A stretch of DNA of 56,126 nucleotides, from NCBI GenBank assembly GCA_021201815.1, contig JAJQEC010000136.1, forward strand, positions 1-56,126, in the 5' to 3' direction. Shown here piece by piece: positions 27,448 through 35,365 of this stretch. The stretch comes from Candidatus Azobacteroides sp. Lineage in GTDB: Bacteria > Bacteroidota > Bacteroidia > Bacteroidales > WRGA01. The position numbers and the translations under genes were made by a program. The notes under the pieces are model-generated. The model ran no database searches. It was not told the origin of the DNA and saw nothing but the letters and a program-made list of their open reading frames with translations. How positions within the stretch are numbered: the first letter of the stretch is position 1; each line of letters opens with the position of its first letter.

Positions 27448-28446
27448 ATGAAAAAAAACAGAACCGCTCTCCTGCTGATGAACATTGCAACTCCGGAAAG
27501 TCCTGGATTACTGCATGTAGGAATCTATCTTTCCCGTTTTCTGGGGAATAAACATGTCATTACCTTACCCTGGTTTTGGAGAAAACTGCTGGTCAATGCG
27601 ATCATTGTTCCATTCCGCACTTTTAAATCCGCAGCCCGTTACAAACAACTGTGGGAAATGTATGAAAACAACTTCCCCATCACCTGTTTCGGAGAATCAG
27701 TAAAAGACAAGCTCCAGGAGATGATGGAAGAAGAAAATATCACTGTTTTTTCAGCATTCAGTCAGGGAAAAAATAACATTAAAAATAAAATAAAGGAAAT
27801 AGGACAAGCCGGCTTTTCCGATATTATCCTTTTTCCGCTTTTCTCCCAGTATGCCTCTTCTTCCACCCGGCTGGTATTGGAACAAGCACTTAAAGAGATC
27901 AGGAAGTTCCCGGCTATAAAAAAAATAGAATACATTGAATCCTTCTATGCACATCTGTCTTTTATCAAAGCCTGGAAAGAAAGAGTAATTAACGCTCACC
28001 CGGAAAAGTATGAGTTTGTTATTTTCTCCTACCACAGTCTTCCGTTAACACACATACAAGATCCCGCTCTTAATAACCACGCTTATGAAGAAGATTGCCG
28101 GAAAACATCTGCCCTGATCGCTGAAAAAGCAGGAATAAAGAAAGAGCAGACAGCAACCGTATTTCATTCCCGGATGGGTACAAAGTGGCTGGGCCCCTCC
28201 TTAAGCGAAATGGTTGTCCGGAAAGCAACGGATGGAATCAAAAGCATCCTGGTTATTATGCCCGGCTTTGTCTGCGACTGCCTGGAAACCGTAGTTGAAA
28301 TAGAGGAATATAAACATCTTTTTCTCCAGGCAGGAGGTGAAAAACTGGAGCTGGTAGAGAACCTGAATGATTATCCTCTCTGGATACAAGCATTGAAGGA
28401 TATTTCTCAATCCCGGTTATACAAACAAACAAAAGAAAATAATTAA
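27448..28446 (+). CDS. hemH: Ferrochelatase
   Basis: It inserts iron into protoporphyrin IX, the last step of heme synthesis. It has 332 residues, the usual length. The catalytic His196 lies in F-S-Y-H-S-L-P, and the conserved acidic patch G-F-V-C-D-C-L-E-T-V-V-E-I follows near residue 278; both are active-site signatures. There is no membrane helix. No other heme genes are in the window, and many Bacteroidales take up porphyrin or heme from outside, so this enzyme may work in salvage. Iron-dependent regulation is possible but no Fur-type site could be recognised. Confidence 0.93.
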   Translation: MKKNRTALLLMNIATPESPGLLHVGIYLSRFLGNKHVITLPWFWRKLLVNAIIVPFRTFKSAARYKQLWEMYENNFPITCFGESVKDKLQEMMEEENITVFSAFSQGKNNIKNKIKEIGQAGFSDIILFPLFSQYASSSTRLVLEQALKEIRKFPAIKKIEYIESFYAHLSFIKAWKERVINAHPEKYEFVIFSYHSLPLTHIQDPALNNHAYEEDCRKTSALIAEKAGIKKEQTATVFHSRMGTKWLGPSLSEMVVRKATDGIKSILVIMPGFVCDCLETVVEIEEYKHLFLQAGGEKLELVENLNDYPLWIQALKDISQSRLYKQTKENN

Positions 28447-28455
28447 GCCTCAGGT

Positions 28456-28486
28456 TTTGGTAAAATAAAAAAATAAATTATCTTTG
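28456..28486 (+). promoter_or_regulatory. Promoter of tRNA-His
   Basis: TTTG at 28456-28459 and TATCTTTG at 28479-28486 with 19 bp between, an exact consensus fit. The tRNA begins 18 bp later. Confidence 0.85.
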
Positions 28487-28503
28487 CAGCGCAAAAATAA
28501 CAC

Positions 28504-28578
28504 GGTGGCTATAGCTCAGTTGGTTAGAGCATCAGATTGTGGTTCTGAGGGTCGTCGGTTCGAACCCGATTAGCCACC
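28504..28578 (+). tRNA. tRNA-His (anticodon GTG)
   Basis: A complete cloverleaf. The acceptor stem GTGGCTA/TAGCCAC is extended by the tRNA-His-specific G(-1) at 28504 paired with C73 at 28578. The anticodon GTG lies at 28539-28541 in a 7-base loop closed by TCAGA/TCTGA. CCA is not encoded. Confidence 0.97.
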
Positions 28579-28583
28579 CGATC

Positions 28584-28618
28584 AAAAAGGGATTGTTTAT
28601 AACGAACAATCCCTTTTT
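28584..28618 (+). terminator. Terminator after tRNA-His
   Basis: A 14- to 15-bp stem (AAAAAGGGATTGTT with its complement) around a short loop, ending in five Ts, five bases after the tRNA. Confidence 0.85.
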
Positions 28619-28828
28619 CATTTAAACGATAAAGAGAAATAATTGACAAAAAAGGAAAACTGACTTCCTGAACATATTCCTGAAAAACGCCTCTTTTCTT
28701 ATTAAAAACCGCAAAGAAGAAAAAGAAGGCAAAGAAAAACACCCCTCTTCATCTAATAAAAAATAAAAAGGGAAATATCCGTACTTTCATGACATTCCCC
28801 TTTTCTTTACCTTTCACCCGGACTTTCT

Positions 28829-31800
28829 TTAGAACTCGATTTCTCCGATAGTGATATTTTCCTTCTTCCCCATAAGTTGCAAAGTAATGGTTTCTTTCTT
28901 CTCCATGTTTCCTGAATAATCCGTATAAATATCCAGATAAATCGTAGTCGGACCAATAATCGTCTGTTCCCTGCTTCCATAATAATCAGCCTGAATTTTA
29001 TATTTTCCTTTCAGGGCTTTCTTCAGCAGGAACTCTTCGGGCCCGTACCCATCCGTATAATCCCTTGAGATTATTCCTCCGATCGCCGTTTCCCGATGCC
29101 CGTAATAACACTTTTCGCCATTCGGGTCAGTTACCCACAAGTCCATGTCACTATTATCCGTATCCCAGTTCAGGACGATACGAATATCGACAGGCATATC
29201 AAACAACAAGCGCTTATCGATTTTTTTCAGATTAAGAAGCTGTTTCTCTCTTTTTGCTTTTCCGATAGCATTATTAATCTCTTCGATGGCAAACAACTCT
29301 ATCTCCTCGAAACGCCTGTCCCATTCCTGTTCTACAATCACATATAACCGGTCAATTCCTTCCTGGTACTGCTTATTCTGAATATAAGTTAACCCAAGAT
29401 CACGGTATGACTGAGGCTCCTCCGGCCGTAACTCCAGTACTTTTTTAAAGATATCTATCGCATATTCATTATATCCCAATTGTTTTAATCTATGAGCCAA
29501 TACCCTCAATAACCGGTAATCCTCCACGTTTATTTCAGCTAAATTAGTCAGGATGACAAACGCTTCCTCTTTCAGACCTCTCTTTTCAAATAAAGCGGAT
29601 ACATCCAGGTAAAAAGAAGGAGTCATTTTATATTCTTCTTTTATATCCAGATAAGTCTTATACAGTTCTTCATTCGACTTCGTACTCAATACTTTCAGAT
29701 AAGGAGTATCCGGCTCCCATGTATTTAACTGTATCCTGCCCTCTACATTTCGGTTACTTTCATCCCCGGCTCCTCCGGAAGCAGAACTTCCTGCTCTTGT
29801 AGAAACCACGATAACCCCATCCGAACCTCTTGATCCATAAATACCCGAAGCGGCTGCATCCTTAAAAACTGACACGGATTCTATTTGTGAAGGATCTATC
29901 GAACTAAGATCATCCATCAGGACCCCATCCACAATATATTGAGGGGTTCCTGTTATTAATTCGGAAACACTTTCAGTAGTTTCCCTATCTTCGGACAACA
30001 CCGACTGCGGAGCCATTCTTTCCTCAAGATTTTCTGTATGATTTCCGTAACCGACTACAACAACTTCCTCAAGAAAATCATTATTATCCTCCATCATGAT
30101 ATTTAATTCACTACCGGCTACTGTTACCTCTATGGTATTCATACCGATATAAGAAAATACCAGCACATCTCCCGGAACAGCATCTATGGTATATCTGCCA
30201 TCCAGATTACTTACATCCCCTGTTACCGTATTTTTTTTCATGACGACTACTCCGGGCAGCGGCTCATTACTAGTATCTACAATTACACCACTCACATATC
30301 CTGTATAAGAAGAGGAATGATGGAGGATACGTCCTCCGGAAGAACCAGAAGAAGATCGGGAAGAAGATCGTATACGCTTTTCAGCCTTTTTCTTTCCATC
30401 AAACTTTTTGTTCCACCATGCTTTTCTTTTTTCAAACATGCTCACCACTTTCTCCAAACGAATTTCCATGGCATCTTTTTTGACATCGTCCATCTCCTGA
30501 AGCAATCTATCGTATTCTTTTCTCAGTTCGTCTGGCGGAGTAATTTTATGGCGGACATAATCCTGCACATTCTCCAGTACAATTAAAGAGGTATTGCGTG
30601 TGACGATATTATATTTTCTTCCGATAGCTTCTATTTCCTCTTTATTATTCTCATACAATAAGTCCAGCTCCTGGATTCTCTTTGCCGCCCAGACCTTTTC
30701 CACGATACCTCCATAGTCTGTCTGGAGACTTTTATCTATCACAATGGTCCGTGTTTCCAGGATGCGGGAGCCAACCCCAAAACCCAGGGTAATTTCCGCC
30801 TCGCTGCCGGCCAGCTTTCCTGCCAGAGAGAAACCTTTTTCCGGATTTATAATTGACCCGGAAGTAGTAAGCTCCGCAATCTCCTTTTTATTATATTTCA
30901 GAGAAACCAGCCGGTAATTCTCATTCTCCAGCATCATAATCGCTTTCTGCGGTTCCGTCTGCATCAGATTTATATAAGTACCACCCGAAACTTCTGCCAT
31001 GTATTTCAGAAAACTATGATCCGCACTTAAAGAAGAAGTAACTACTGACACCGGAACGTTTCCTGATACAGGAACCGTACTGCCTAATGTATTCATCCCA
31101 TCGGAAAATAACAAGATTTCATCCGCGTCCGTTTTCGCTAAATTCAACGCCCCCATTTGTGTGGCTCCATCATAATCCGTTGTTTTCAGGTAAGCCTTCA
31201 ATTCTTCCCAGTTACCATCTTTTATGACAAAGGAAACAGGCGTGGAAACAATACAATTAAAAGCATAAAGCTTTACAGTTACATTTCTCACTCTTTCAAA
31301 ATACAGGTCGAGCAATCTGGTTTCCAACGTGAAGTTTCTTTCTGACATGGAAAAGGAAGCATCCCAGTAGATATCTATTTTCCGGGGTAATGACTTCGCA
31401 TGCCGCATCACCTCAGGAAATAACTGCGTATAAAAAACAGTCTCTCCACTTATTTTTCCCTTCTCTACATACACCTGGGTATCATTTTTTGCAGGGACAG
31501 CAAACACCAACTGCCCTTTGGCAGGATAATTCGTTGCCGAATAAGAAGCGACATATGCATCTCCTGCCCTATTGAAACCGAAGTTTCCCCAGGGAGTTTC
31601 TTCCACAACAGGCGTCTGGTCTTTAGCAAAAACCGTCAGGTTTACAGTAAAGTTATCAAGCACATTTTTATATTCGACAGAAAGGAAAAACCGGTAATTA
31701 TTATTATCGGGCTGCAACTCCTGCTCATACGCAACTACCACCCTCCTAGTTCCCTTTGCCGGCAAAGGATACACCCGTGTCCGGAAATTATTCCCCTGCA

Positions 31801-32188
31801 CCTTTTCCAGTAATCCGGGATCCACTTCCTGCCGGATAGTCGTCTCAAAAACCGCCTGTCCTTTCGCTTTCTCTACGACCACTCCTTCCCGCAGCTTTCC
31901 GTTTATATCCAGTGCAAACCTGGATACGGACTGTCCTTCTCCCAAAGGAAACACCAGTTCACCCTCCATGATCCGGTCGTTCGGATTATAAAAAGTCATG
32001 TCCAGTGTCGTTACTGCAAGGGCTCCCACGACTTTAATATCAATACGGACATCAGATATCCGTACCGGGCTTTCTCCCCGAGCCAGGTTTTTTACGGTTA
32101 TATCCGGGGAGGCAAGTTGTTCCTGTGCACTGCTGATATAGGGCAATACAGAAAAAAACAGGATACAGGAAAAGATGATTGTTCTCAT
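28829..32188 (-). CDS. Large exported VIT/vWA protein with CarboxypepD, TonB-plug, TPR and DUF2135 modules
   Basis: A 1119-residue protein. In order: a signal peptide (1-21), a VIT domain as in inter-alpha-trypsin inhibitor heavy chains (about 38-155, with G-E-L-V-F-P-L and R-V-Y-P-L-P), a vWA domain (about 265-400) with a MIDAS-like D-A-S-F-S, a charged helix (560-610), a CarboxypepD regulatory-like domain (about 630-715), a TonB-dependent-receptor plug-like segment (about 745-810, with Y-I-V-D-G-V and the D-A-A-A-S-G-I-Y-G-S-R-G hallmark), TPR-like helices (870-960), and a DUF2135 domain (about 1020-1100, with D-S-D-M-D-L-W-V-T-D-P). There is no barrel, so it is not a transporter. Adhesion or envelope scaffolding is a guess. 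It is monocistronic. Confidence 0.85.
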   Translation of the reverse strand: MRTIIFSCILFFSVLPYISSAQEQLASPDITVKNLARGESPVRISDVRIDIKVVGALAVTTLDMTFYNPNDRIMEGELVFPLGEGQSVSRFALDINGKLREGVVVEKAKGQAVFETTIRQEVDPGLLEKVQGNNFRTRVYPLPAKGTRRVVVAYEQELQPDNNNYRFFLSVEYKNVLDNFTVNLTVFAKDQTPVVEETPWGNFGFNRAGDAYVASYSATNYPAKGQLVFAVPAKNDTQVYVEKGKISGETVFYTQLFPEVMRHAKSLPRKIDIYWDASFSMSERNFTLETRLLDLYFERVRNVTVKLYAFNCIVSTPVSFVIKDGNWEELKAYLKTTDYDGATQMGALNLAKTDADEILLFSDGMNTLGSTVPVSGNVPVSVVTSSLSADHSFLKYMAEVSGGTYINLMQTEPQKAIMMLENENYRLVSLKYNKKEIAELTTSGSIINPEKGFSLAGKLAGSEAEITLGFGVGSRILETRTIVIDKSLQTDYGGIVEKVWAAKRIQELDLLYENNKEEIEAIGRKYNIVTRNTSLIVLENVQDYVRHKITPPDELRKEYDRLLQEMDDVKKDAMEIRLEKVVSMFEKRKAWWNKKFDGKKKAEKRIRSSSRSSSGSSGGRILHHSSSYTGYVSGVIVDTSNEPLPGVVVMKKNTVTGDVSNLDGRYTIDAVPGDVLVFSYIGMNTIEVTVAGSELNIMMEDNNDFLEEVVVVGYGNHTENLEERMAPQSVLSEDRETTESVSELITGTPQYIVDGVLMDDLSSIDPSQIESVSVFKDAAASGIYGSRGSDGVIVVSTRAGSSASGGAGDESNRNVEGRIQLNTWEPDTPYLKVLSTKSNEELYKTYLDIKEEYKMTPSFYLDVSALFEKRGLKEEAFVILTNLAEINVEDYRLLRVLAHRLKQLGYNEYAIDIFKKVLELRPEEPQSYRDLGLTYIQNKQYQEGIDRLYVIVEQEWDRRFEEIELFAIEEINNAIGKAKREKQLLNLKKIDKRLLFDMPVDIRIVLNWDTDNSDMDLWVTDPNGEKCYYGHRETAIGGIISRDYTDGYGPEEFLLKKALKGKYKIQADYYGSREQTIIGPTTIYLDIYTDYSGNMEKKETITLQLMGKKENITIGEIEF

Positions 32189-32388
32189 AACAAATCCGGG
32201 TTATATTTTTTAAATTAAATGATAATGTCGATAAATGTACTAAATATAAGATAAGGTTTTCCTCATTTTTCCATAAAAACAAATAAAAAAAATAACGGTT
32301 AGTTACGAAGACACTCTCTATGAGAGAATTAAAGGAGCGCCGCATGGCATAGTCCTCTCAAATTCACAATATTTATCAATATGCCAAT

Positions 32389-32516
32389 ATGCCAATATGC
32401 CAATAAGACAATGTGATAATGTGATAATGTGAAAACATACGACCATACGCATACCTATCTCACAACGAGCCACGGAGTGGCGACATATAACTAGCCGTGC
32501 TGCCTTAGCACACGGT
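32389..32516 (+). repeat. Interspersed palindromic repeat, copy 1
   Basis: The copy starts with short tandem AATATGCC and GATAATGT units. Its core at 32464-32516 holds two hairpins: GCCAC-GGA-GTGGC, a CGACATATA-type spacer, then a CCGTGCTG...CAGCAC-type palindrome. It shares about 125 bases, with a few differences, with copy 2 just downstream. Confidence 0.8.
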
Positions 32517-32536
32517 CATATAGACACAGTCATATA

Positions 32537-32660
32537 ATCAATATGCCAATAAGACAATGTGATAATGTGATAATATAAAAACATACGACTATAAGCATAC
32601 CTATCCCACAACGAGCCACGGAGCGGCGACATATAGCTAGCCGTGCTGCCTCAGCACACA
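32537..32660 (+). repeat. Interspersed palindromic repeat, copy 2
   Basis: The same order as copy 1: AATATGCC, GACAATGTGATAATG, a CATAC-rich spacer, then the double hairpin at 32611-32660, with GCGGC in place of GTGGC. It is a direct repeat of copy 1 about 148 bp downstream. Confidence 0.8.
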
Positions 32661-32896
32661 ACCCTAAAACAAACATCCTATATTTATACAAATTACTTAT
32701 TTTTTCCTTATTAAGGTATTATTTTCCCTCATTTTCCGGTTAAAAGTCCTCCGACACTCAAGATTATCCATAAAACATCATAAAAAAGATCAAAAACAGA
32801 AGGATCATAAATCACTTATAAATAACAATTTAAATAAAATACAGGAAAAATATTCTATCTAATACAAAAATAAAATAACATTTTTTCAGTTAAAAA

Positions 32897-32928
32897 TTTG
32901 GATTTTGCAGTTTTGTATTGTATATTTG
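32897..32928 (+). promoter_or_regulatory. Promoter of the HU gene
   Basis: TTTG at 32897-32900 and TATATTTG at 32921-32928 with a 20-bp gap, an exact consensus promoter. Transcription would start near 32935, giving a leader of roughly 175 bases before the HU start codon. Confidence 0.8.
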
Positions 32929-32949
32929 CATTGCAGTTTTATTAAGAAC

Positions 32950-33068
32950 CTTTCCCCGGCGTTTTGATAAAATGATGAGATAAGAAAAGACTGGTCCCTT
33001 TCTTATCTGTGGGAACCGCCTCTATGGGGAAGGATAACTGATAAACAGCAGACAAAAGCCGGGGAAAG
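32950..33068 (+). promoter_or_regulatory. Structured 5' leader of the HU gene, possible RNA switch
   Basis: A perfect 11-bp helix (32950-32960 with 33058-33068, CTTTCCCCGGC and its complement) closes the leader. Inside it is a perfect 10-bp hairpin (32978-32987 with 32999-33008). Two other pairings compete with these: GGTCCC (32993-32998) with GGGAACC (33011-33017), and CCTTTCCCC (from 32949) with GGGGAAGG (near 33026-33033). There is no poly-T after the leader, so control of translation or stability is likelier than termination. No known riboswitch class is recognised. The helices are visible; the function is inferred. Confidence 0.55.
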
Positions 33069-33108
33069 CTTTACTGTATTTTATTATAAACATTTAAAAC
33101 CATACAAT

Positions 33109-33537
33109 ATGGCATTACATTACAGCGTGGTTGCTCAACGCAACCCACAGAAACCGGACGAGGCATACCGTTTTTATGCCCGTTCACAGACAAAAGAAAC
33201 CATCAGATTGAATAAGCTTTCCGAAGAACTTTCCGACGGGAGGACACTGACAAGCGTGGAAATATACGGGGTGATTCGCTCCCTTATAAAAGCCATTAAG
33301 CTGAACCTGGCAAAAGGATACTGCATAGACCTGGAAGACCTGGGTAAATTCCGATACACTATTTCCAGCGACAGCGCCATCAGCAAGGAAGCTTTCAGCG
33401 AACATTACATCAAAAATGTGAAGCTGAAGTTTACCCCTGTCCGTTATATCAAGCCGAAGGTAGAGGATATGGAGTTTGTCAATGTGCTGCCTCGTAACGT
33501 ACAGCAGGAAGCGGCAAGAAATTACAAGCAAACCTGA
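33109..33537 (+). CDS. HU-family DNA-binding protein (Bacteroidota-type)
   Basis: A 142-residue protein, longer than the E. coli HU subunits (about 90 residues), as is usual for the Bacteroidota HU-like paralogues. The N-terminal part begins with Y-S-V-V-A-Q-R-N-P and includes the HU-like helical region L-S-D-G-R-T-L-T-S-V-E-I and G-V-I-R-S-L-I-K-A-I. The core D-L-E-D-L-G-K-F-R-Y strand pair follows, and then a 50-residue C-terminal extension with beta strands and a charged end. It bends and packages DNA non-specifically. The long folded leader points to post-transcriptional control. A terminator lies about 50 bases behind it. Confidence 0.85.
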   Translation: MALHYSVVAQRNPQKPDEAYRFYARSQTKETIRLNKLSEELSDGRTLTSVEIYGVIRSLIKAIKLNLAKGYCIDLEDLGKFRYTISSDSAISKEAFSEHYIKNVKLKFTPVRYIKPKVEDMEFVNVLPRNVQQEAARNYKQT

Positions 33538-33589
33538 TCACGTAATATATCATAATCGATTGCAATAAAAGTTTATTACTCTTGTATCT

Positions 33590-33623
33590 GGCGGACAGTA
33601 TGAATGAATTTATACTGTCCGCC
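33590..33623 (+). terminator. Terminator of the HU gene
   Basis: A perfect 12-bp stem (GGCGGACAGTAT and its complement) with a 10-base loop, followed by a T-rich tract. Confidence 0.8.
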
Positions 33624-33647
33624 TTTGTTTTGTGGCGTTCAAAGGGC

Positions 33648-33777
33648 AAAAAAGTGCATCCGCTTTTGAGAAAAGCAGATGCACTTTTTTCAAAAGCGGA
33701 GTGAGATTGGGCATCAAAGCGGATGCGCTTTCAAAAAAAGCGGATGGACTTTTCAAAAAAGCGCATCCGCTTTTTTT
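33648..33777. repeat. Cluster of 18-bp palindromes
   Basis: About five to six copies of an AAAAGCGGATGCRCTTTT-like palindrome lie in 130 bases, facing both ways. The first pair (33648-33667 with 33671-33690) can form a 20-bp hairpin with one mismatch and a 3-base loop. A later pair (33716-33731 with 33758-33773) is a perfect 16-bp inverted repeat around another copy. It lies directly behind the HU terminator. Confidence 0.75.
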
Positions 33778-33954
33778 GACTCGGCCTCAAAAAGGATAAA
33801 AAAGAGCATGGGTTAAATTATTATTTAATTAATGGGTACAAAATTTAAATATTTAATTCATAATTCCTATAAAACAAATGTAAATATATATCATAAATGA
33901 TACTTTATGTAATTATCATTTTATACTTATTTCACATTTCATTTATTCCATTAT

Positions 33955-34003
33955 CCGTGTGCTGAGGCAGCACGGCTAGTAATATGTCGCCACTCCGTGG
34001 CTC
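33955..34003 (-). repeat. Interspersed palindromic repeat, copy 3 (inverted)
   Basis: The reverse complement of the core of copies 1 and 2: the CTGAGGCAG palindrome, a TAATATGTCG spacer, then GCCACTCCGTGGC. Only the double-hairpin core is conserved here; the flanking tandem units are absent. Confidence 0.75.
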
Positions 34004-34129
34004 TGGTGGGTTGTTATATATGGATTTAAACCCAATGTCGTCCCTTTAAGGATGCTTTGCTTTTATCCAAGCGTTTTCTGCAATTGTTTCCTCCCCACTA
34101 CAGAGCAGTCACAACTTCGTAGACATTAA

Positions 34130-34250
34130 CCAATAAGACAATGTGAAAATACACAACCATAAGCATGCTTATCTCACCAACAAGCCACGGAGTGGCGTCA
34201 TATTATTAGCCGTGAGGCCTCAGCCCACGGTGCTAATCTCCGTGGCTCTG
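34130..34250 (+). repeat. Interspersed palindromic repeat, copy 4
   Basis: The core at 34180-34230 has GCCACGGAGTGGC, a GTCATATTATTAG spacer and a CGTGAGGCCTCAGCCCACG palindrome. It is preceded by the same AATAAGACAATGTG and ATAAGCAT spacer as copies 1 and 2, and trailed by a partial second GTGGCTC segment. Confidence 0.75.
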
Positions 34251-34392
34251 AAATATTGATGTCGGGATATTATTATTCTTTATCCTTAAGATTCAATCCG
34301 TTTTCCGCGACTGGCTCCTTCCCCACTGTTCTGCATTAGAGAGCGATATTCTTCTTTAATGATTTAATAAAATAATAAGATCATGTAGAAAT

Positions 34393-34472
34393 ATCCTCCT
34401 CTGTATATAGCTATCTCACCGACAAGTCCCGTAGGGGCGTCATATCATTAGCCGTGAGGCCTCAGCACACGG
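34393..34472 (+). repeat. Interspersed palindromic repeat, copy 5
   Basis: The core at 34421-34472 shows the same arrangement, but the first hairpin has compensatory changes to CCC-GTA-GGGG while the stem is kept. A pairing preserved despite changed bases suggests the folded RNA or DNA form is under selection. Confidence 0.7.
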
Positions 34473-34606
34473 TACGGTTGATAAAAGAAAGCGCCCATCT
34501 GCGGAACAATATCAGAAAAAAAAGCAAACAAAAGAGAATGGAAAGTGTTTTATGAAATATGGATTCTATATTCCGGATTCCACTTAACCCTATATTTATT
34601 TTTCTT

Positions 34607-35092
34607 ATGGATATAAAAGAATTGAGAAAAGGAAATCTGCTGCAAACAAAAGAGAAAGAGATCAATACTACCCGGATCGGGAATAATATCGTGATTGTAA
34701 CTGATGTGTGGGAAAATGATATCCAGGCAAGAGATGCCATAAAAACAGACCAGTACGGAATTTTATTTGATCTGGATGATTGTGAAGGAATTGAATTGTC
34801 GGAATATATCCTGGAATTCTGTGGATTCAGGAAAGAAGAAGAATTTATCAGGAATAAATCGGCAGCAATTGCTTCTTTATCACAAATGGATGTGGTTTAT
34901 ATATATGATAAAGAACACAACGGATACCATGTGGAAGTCGTTATTATCCGGGAAAACGGTGAATATAAGATGGTGATTGATGACCCGACTACAATGTACG
35001 GGTATAAGTTTTCCGAAGCGATCCTCAGCCTGCACGCCTTACAGAATATTTTCTTCGATGTGACACAAACCAGCATGGCAATCGAACTTTGA
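34607..35092 (+). CDS. Hypothetical protein of a phage/ICE-like accessory family
   Basis: 161 residues from the ATG at 34607. That start gives the M-D-I-K-E-L-R-K-G-N-L-L opening, which resembles small Bacteroidales accessory proteins (often in phage or mobile DNA) that begin with an I-K-D-L-R-I-G-N-L-like stretch. It is acidic and mostly predicted alpha/beta. The C-terminal L-S-L-H-A-L-Q-N-I-F-F-D-V-T helix fits that family. No catalytic motif is visible. It lies among repeats between HU and radC. A role in mobile DNA is only suggested by resemblance. Confidence 0.6.
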   Translation: MDIKELRKGNLLQTKEKEINTTRIGNNIVIVTDVWENDIQARDAIKTDQYGILFDLDDCEGIELSEYILEFCGFRKEEEFIRNKSAAIASLSQMDVVYIYDKEHNGYHVEVVIIRENGEYKMVIDDPTTMYGYKFSEAILSLHALQNIFFDVTQTSMAIEL

Positions 35093-35163
35093 ATCGGTAA
35101 AGTTCTTTTTTATACTTACAAGAAATAATATATACTTATACGCTCATTCTTTTTGAGAAGAAT

Positions 35164-35308
35164 AGGGAAACAAGAGAAGGTGAAAATTAAAAAATTCTCC
35201 TTTAAACAGTAACATGAATCCTTAATAACAAGCTGTTTAAGGCAAAACCTCAGGCTTATAAAAAGAAGAATGTGCCGGGAAACTCTCAGGAACAGCCCTC
35301 CTATCCCT
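35164..35308 (+). other. Candidate structured RNA or leader ahead of radC, class unknown
   Basis: A gap of about 270 bases with more structure than its neighbours. AGGGA (35164-35168) can pair with TCCCT (35304-35308), GAGAA with TTCTC near 35174-35199, and a 10-bp hairpin with one bulge lies at 35199-35242. CTCAGG occurs twice near the 3' end (about 35249 and 35283). The closing helix is short, so the overall fold is uncertain. It matches no known family I can name. Confidence 0.3.
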
Positions 35309-35333
35309 CCATTTTTATTTTATTTTCTATGAC

Positions 35334-35341
35334 TAATTTTG
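35334..35341 (+). promoter_or_regulatory. -7 element (TAATTTTG) ahead of radC
   Basis: An exact TAnnTTTG match. A start of transcription a few bases later would fall after the ATG at 35339, which supports the ATG at 35366 as the radC start. No good TTTG lies 19-21 bp upstream. Confidence 0.5.
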
Positions 35342-35365
35342 TATTCTGAAAATCCGTTTGCTGAC

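Noticed and set aside
32985..33020. H-type pseudoknot in the HU leader
   Set aside because: The GGTCCC loop could pair with GGGAACC, but the 2-base connector is too short to cross a 10-bp stem. I therefore treat the two pairings as alternatives and not as a pseudoknot.
33648..33777. CRISPR array
   Set aside because: The palindromes are spaced irregularly, face both ways, vary in sequence, and have no spacers of constant length or nearby cas genes.
35161..35310. Possible cobalamin or glycine riboswitch
   Set aside because: AGGGAA, GGTGAAAAT and ACAGTAAC recall cobalamin-switch pieces, and CTCTCAGG recalls the glycine switch. But the bases form other hairpins (35199-35242), the core pairs are missing, and radC is not a plausible target.
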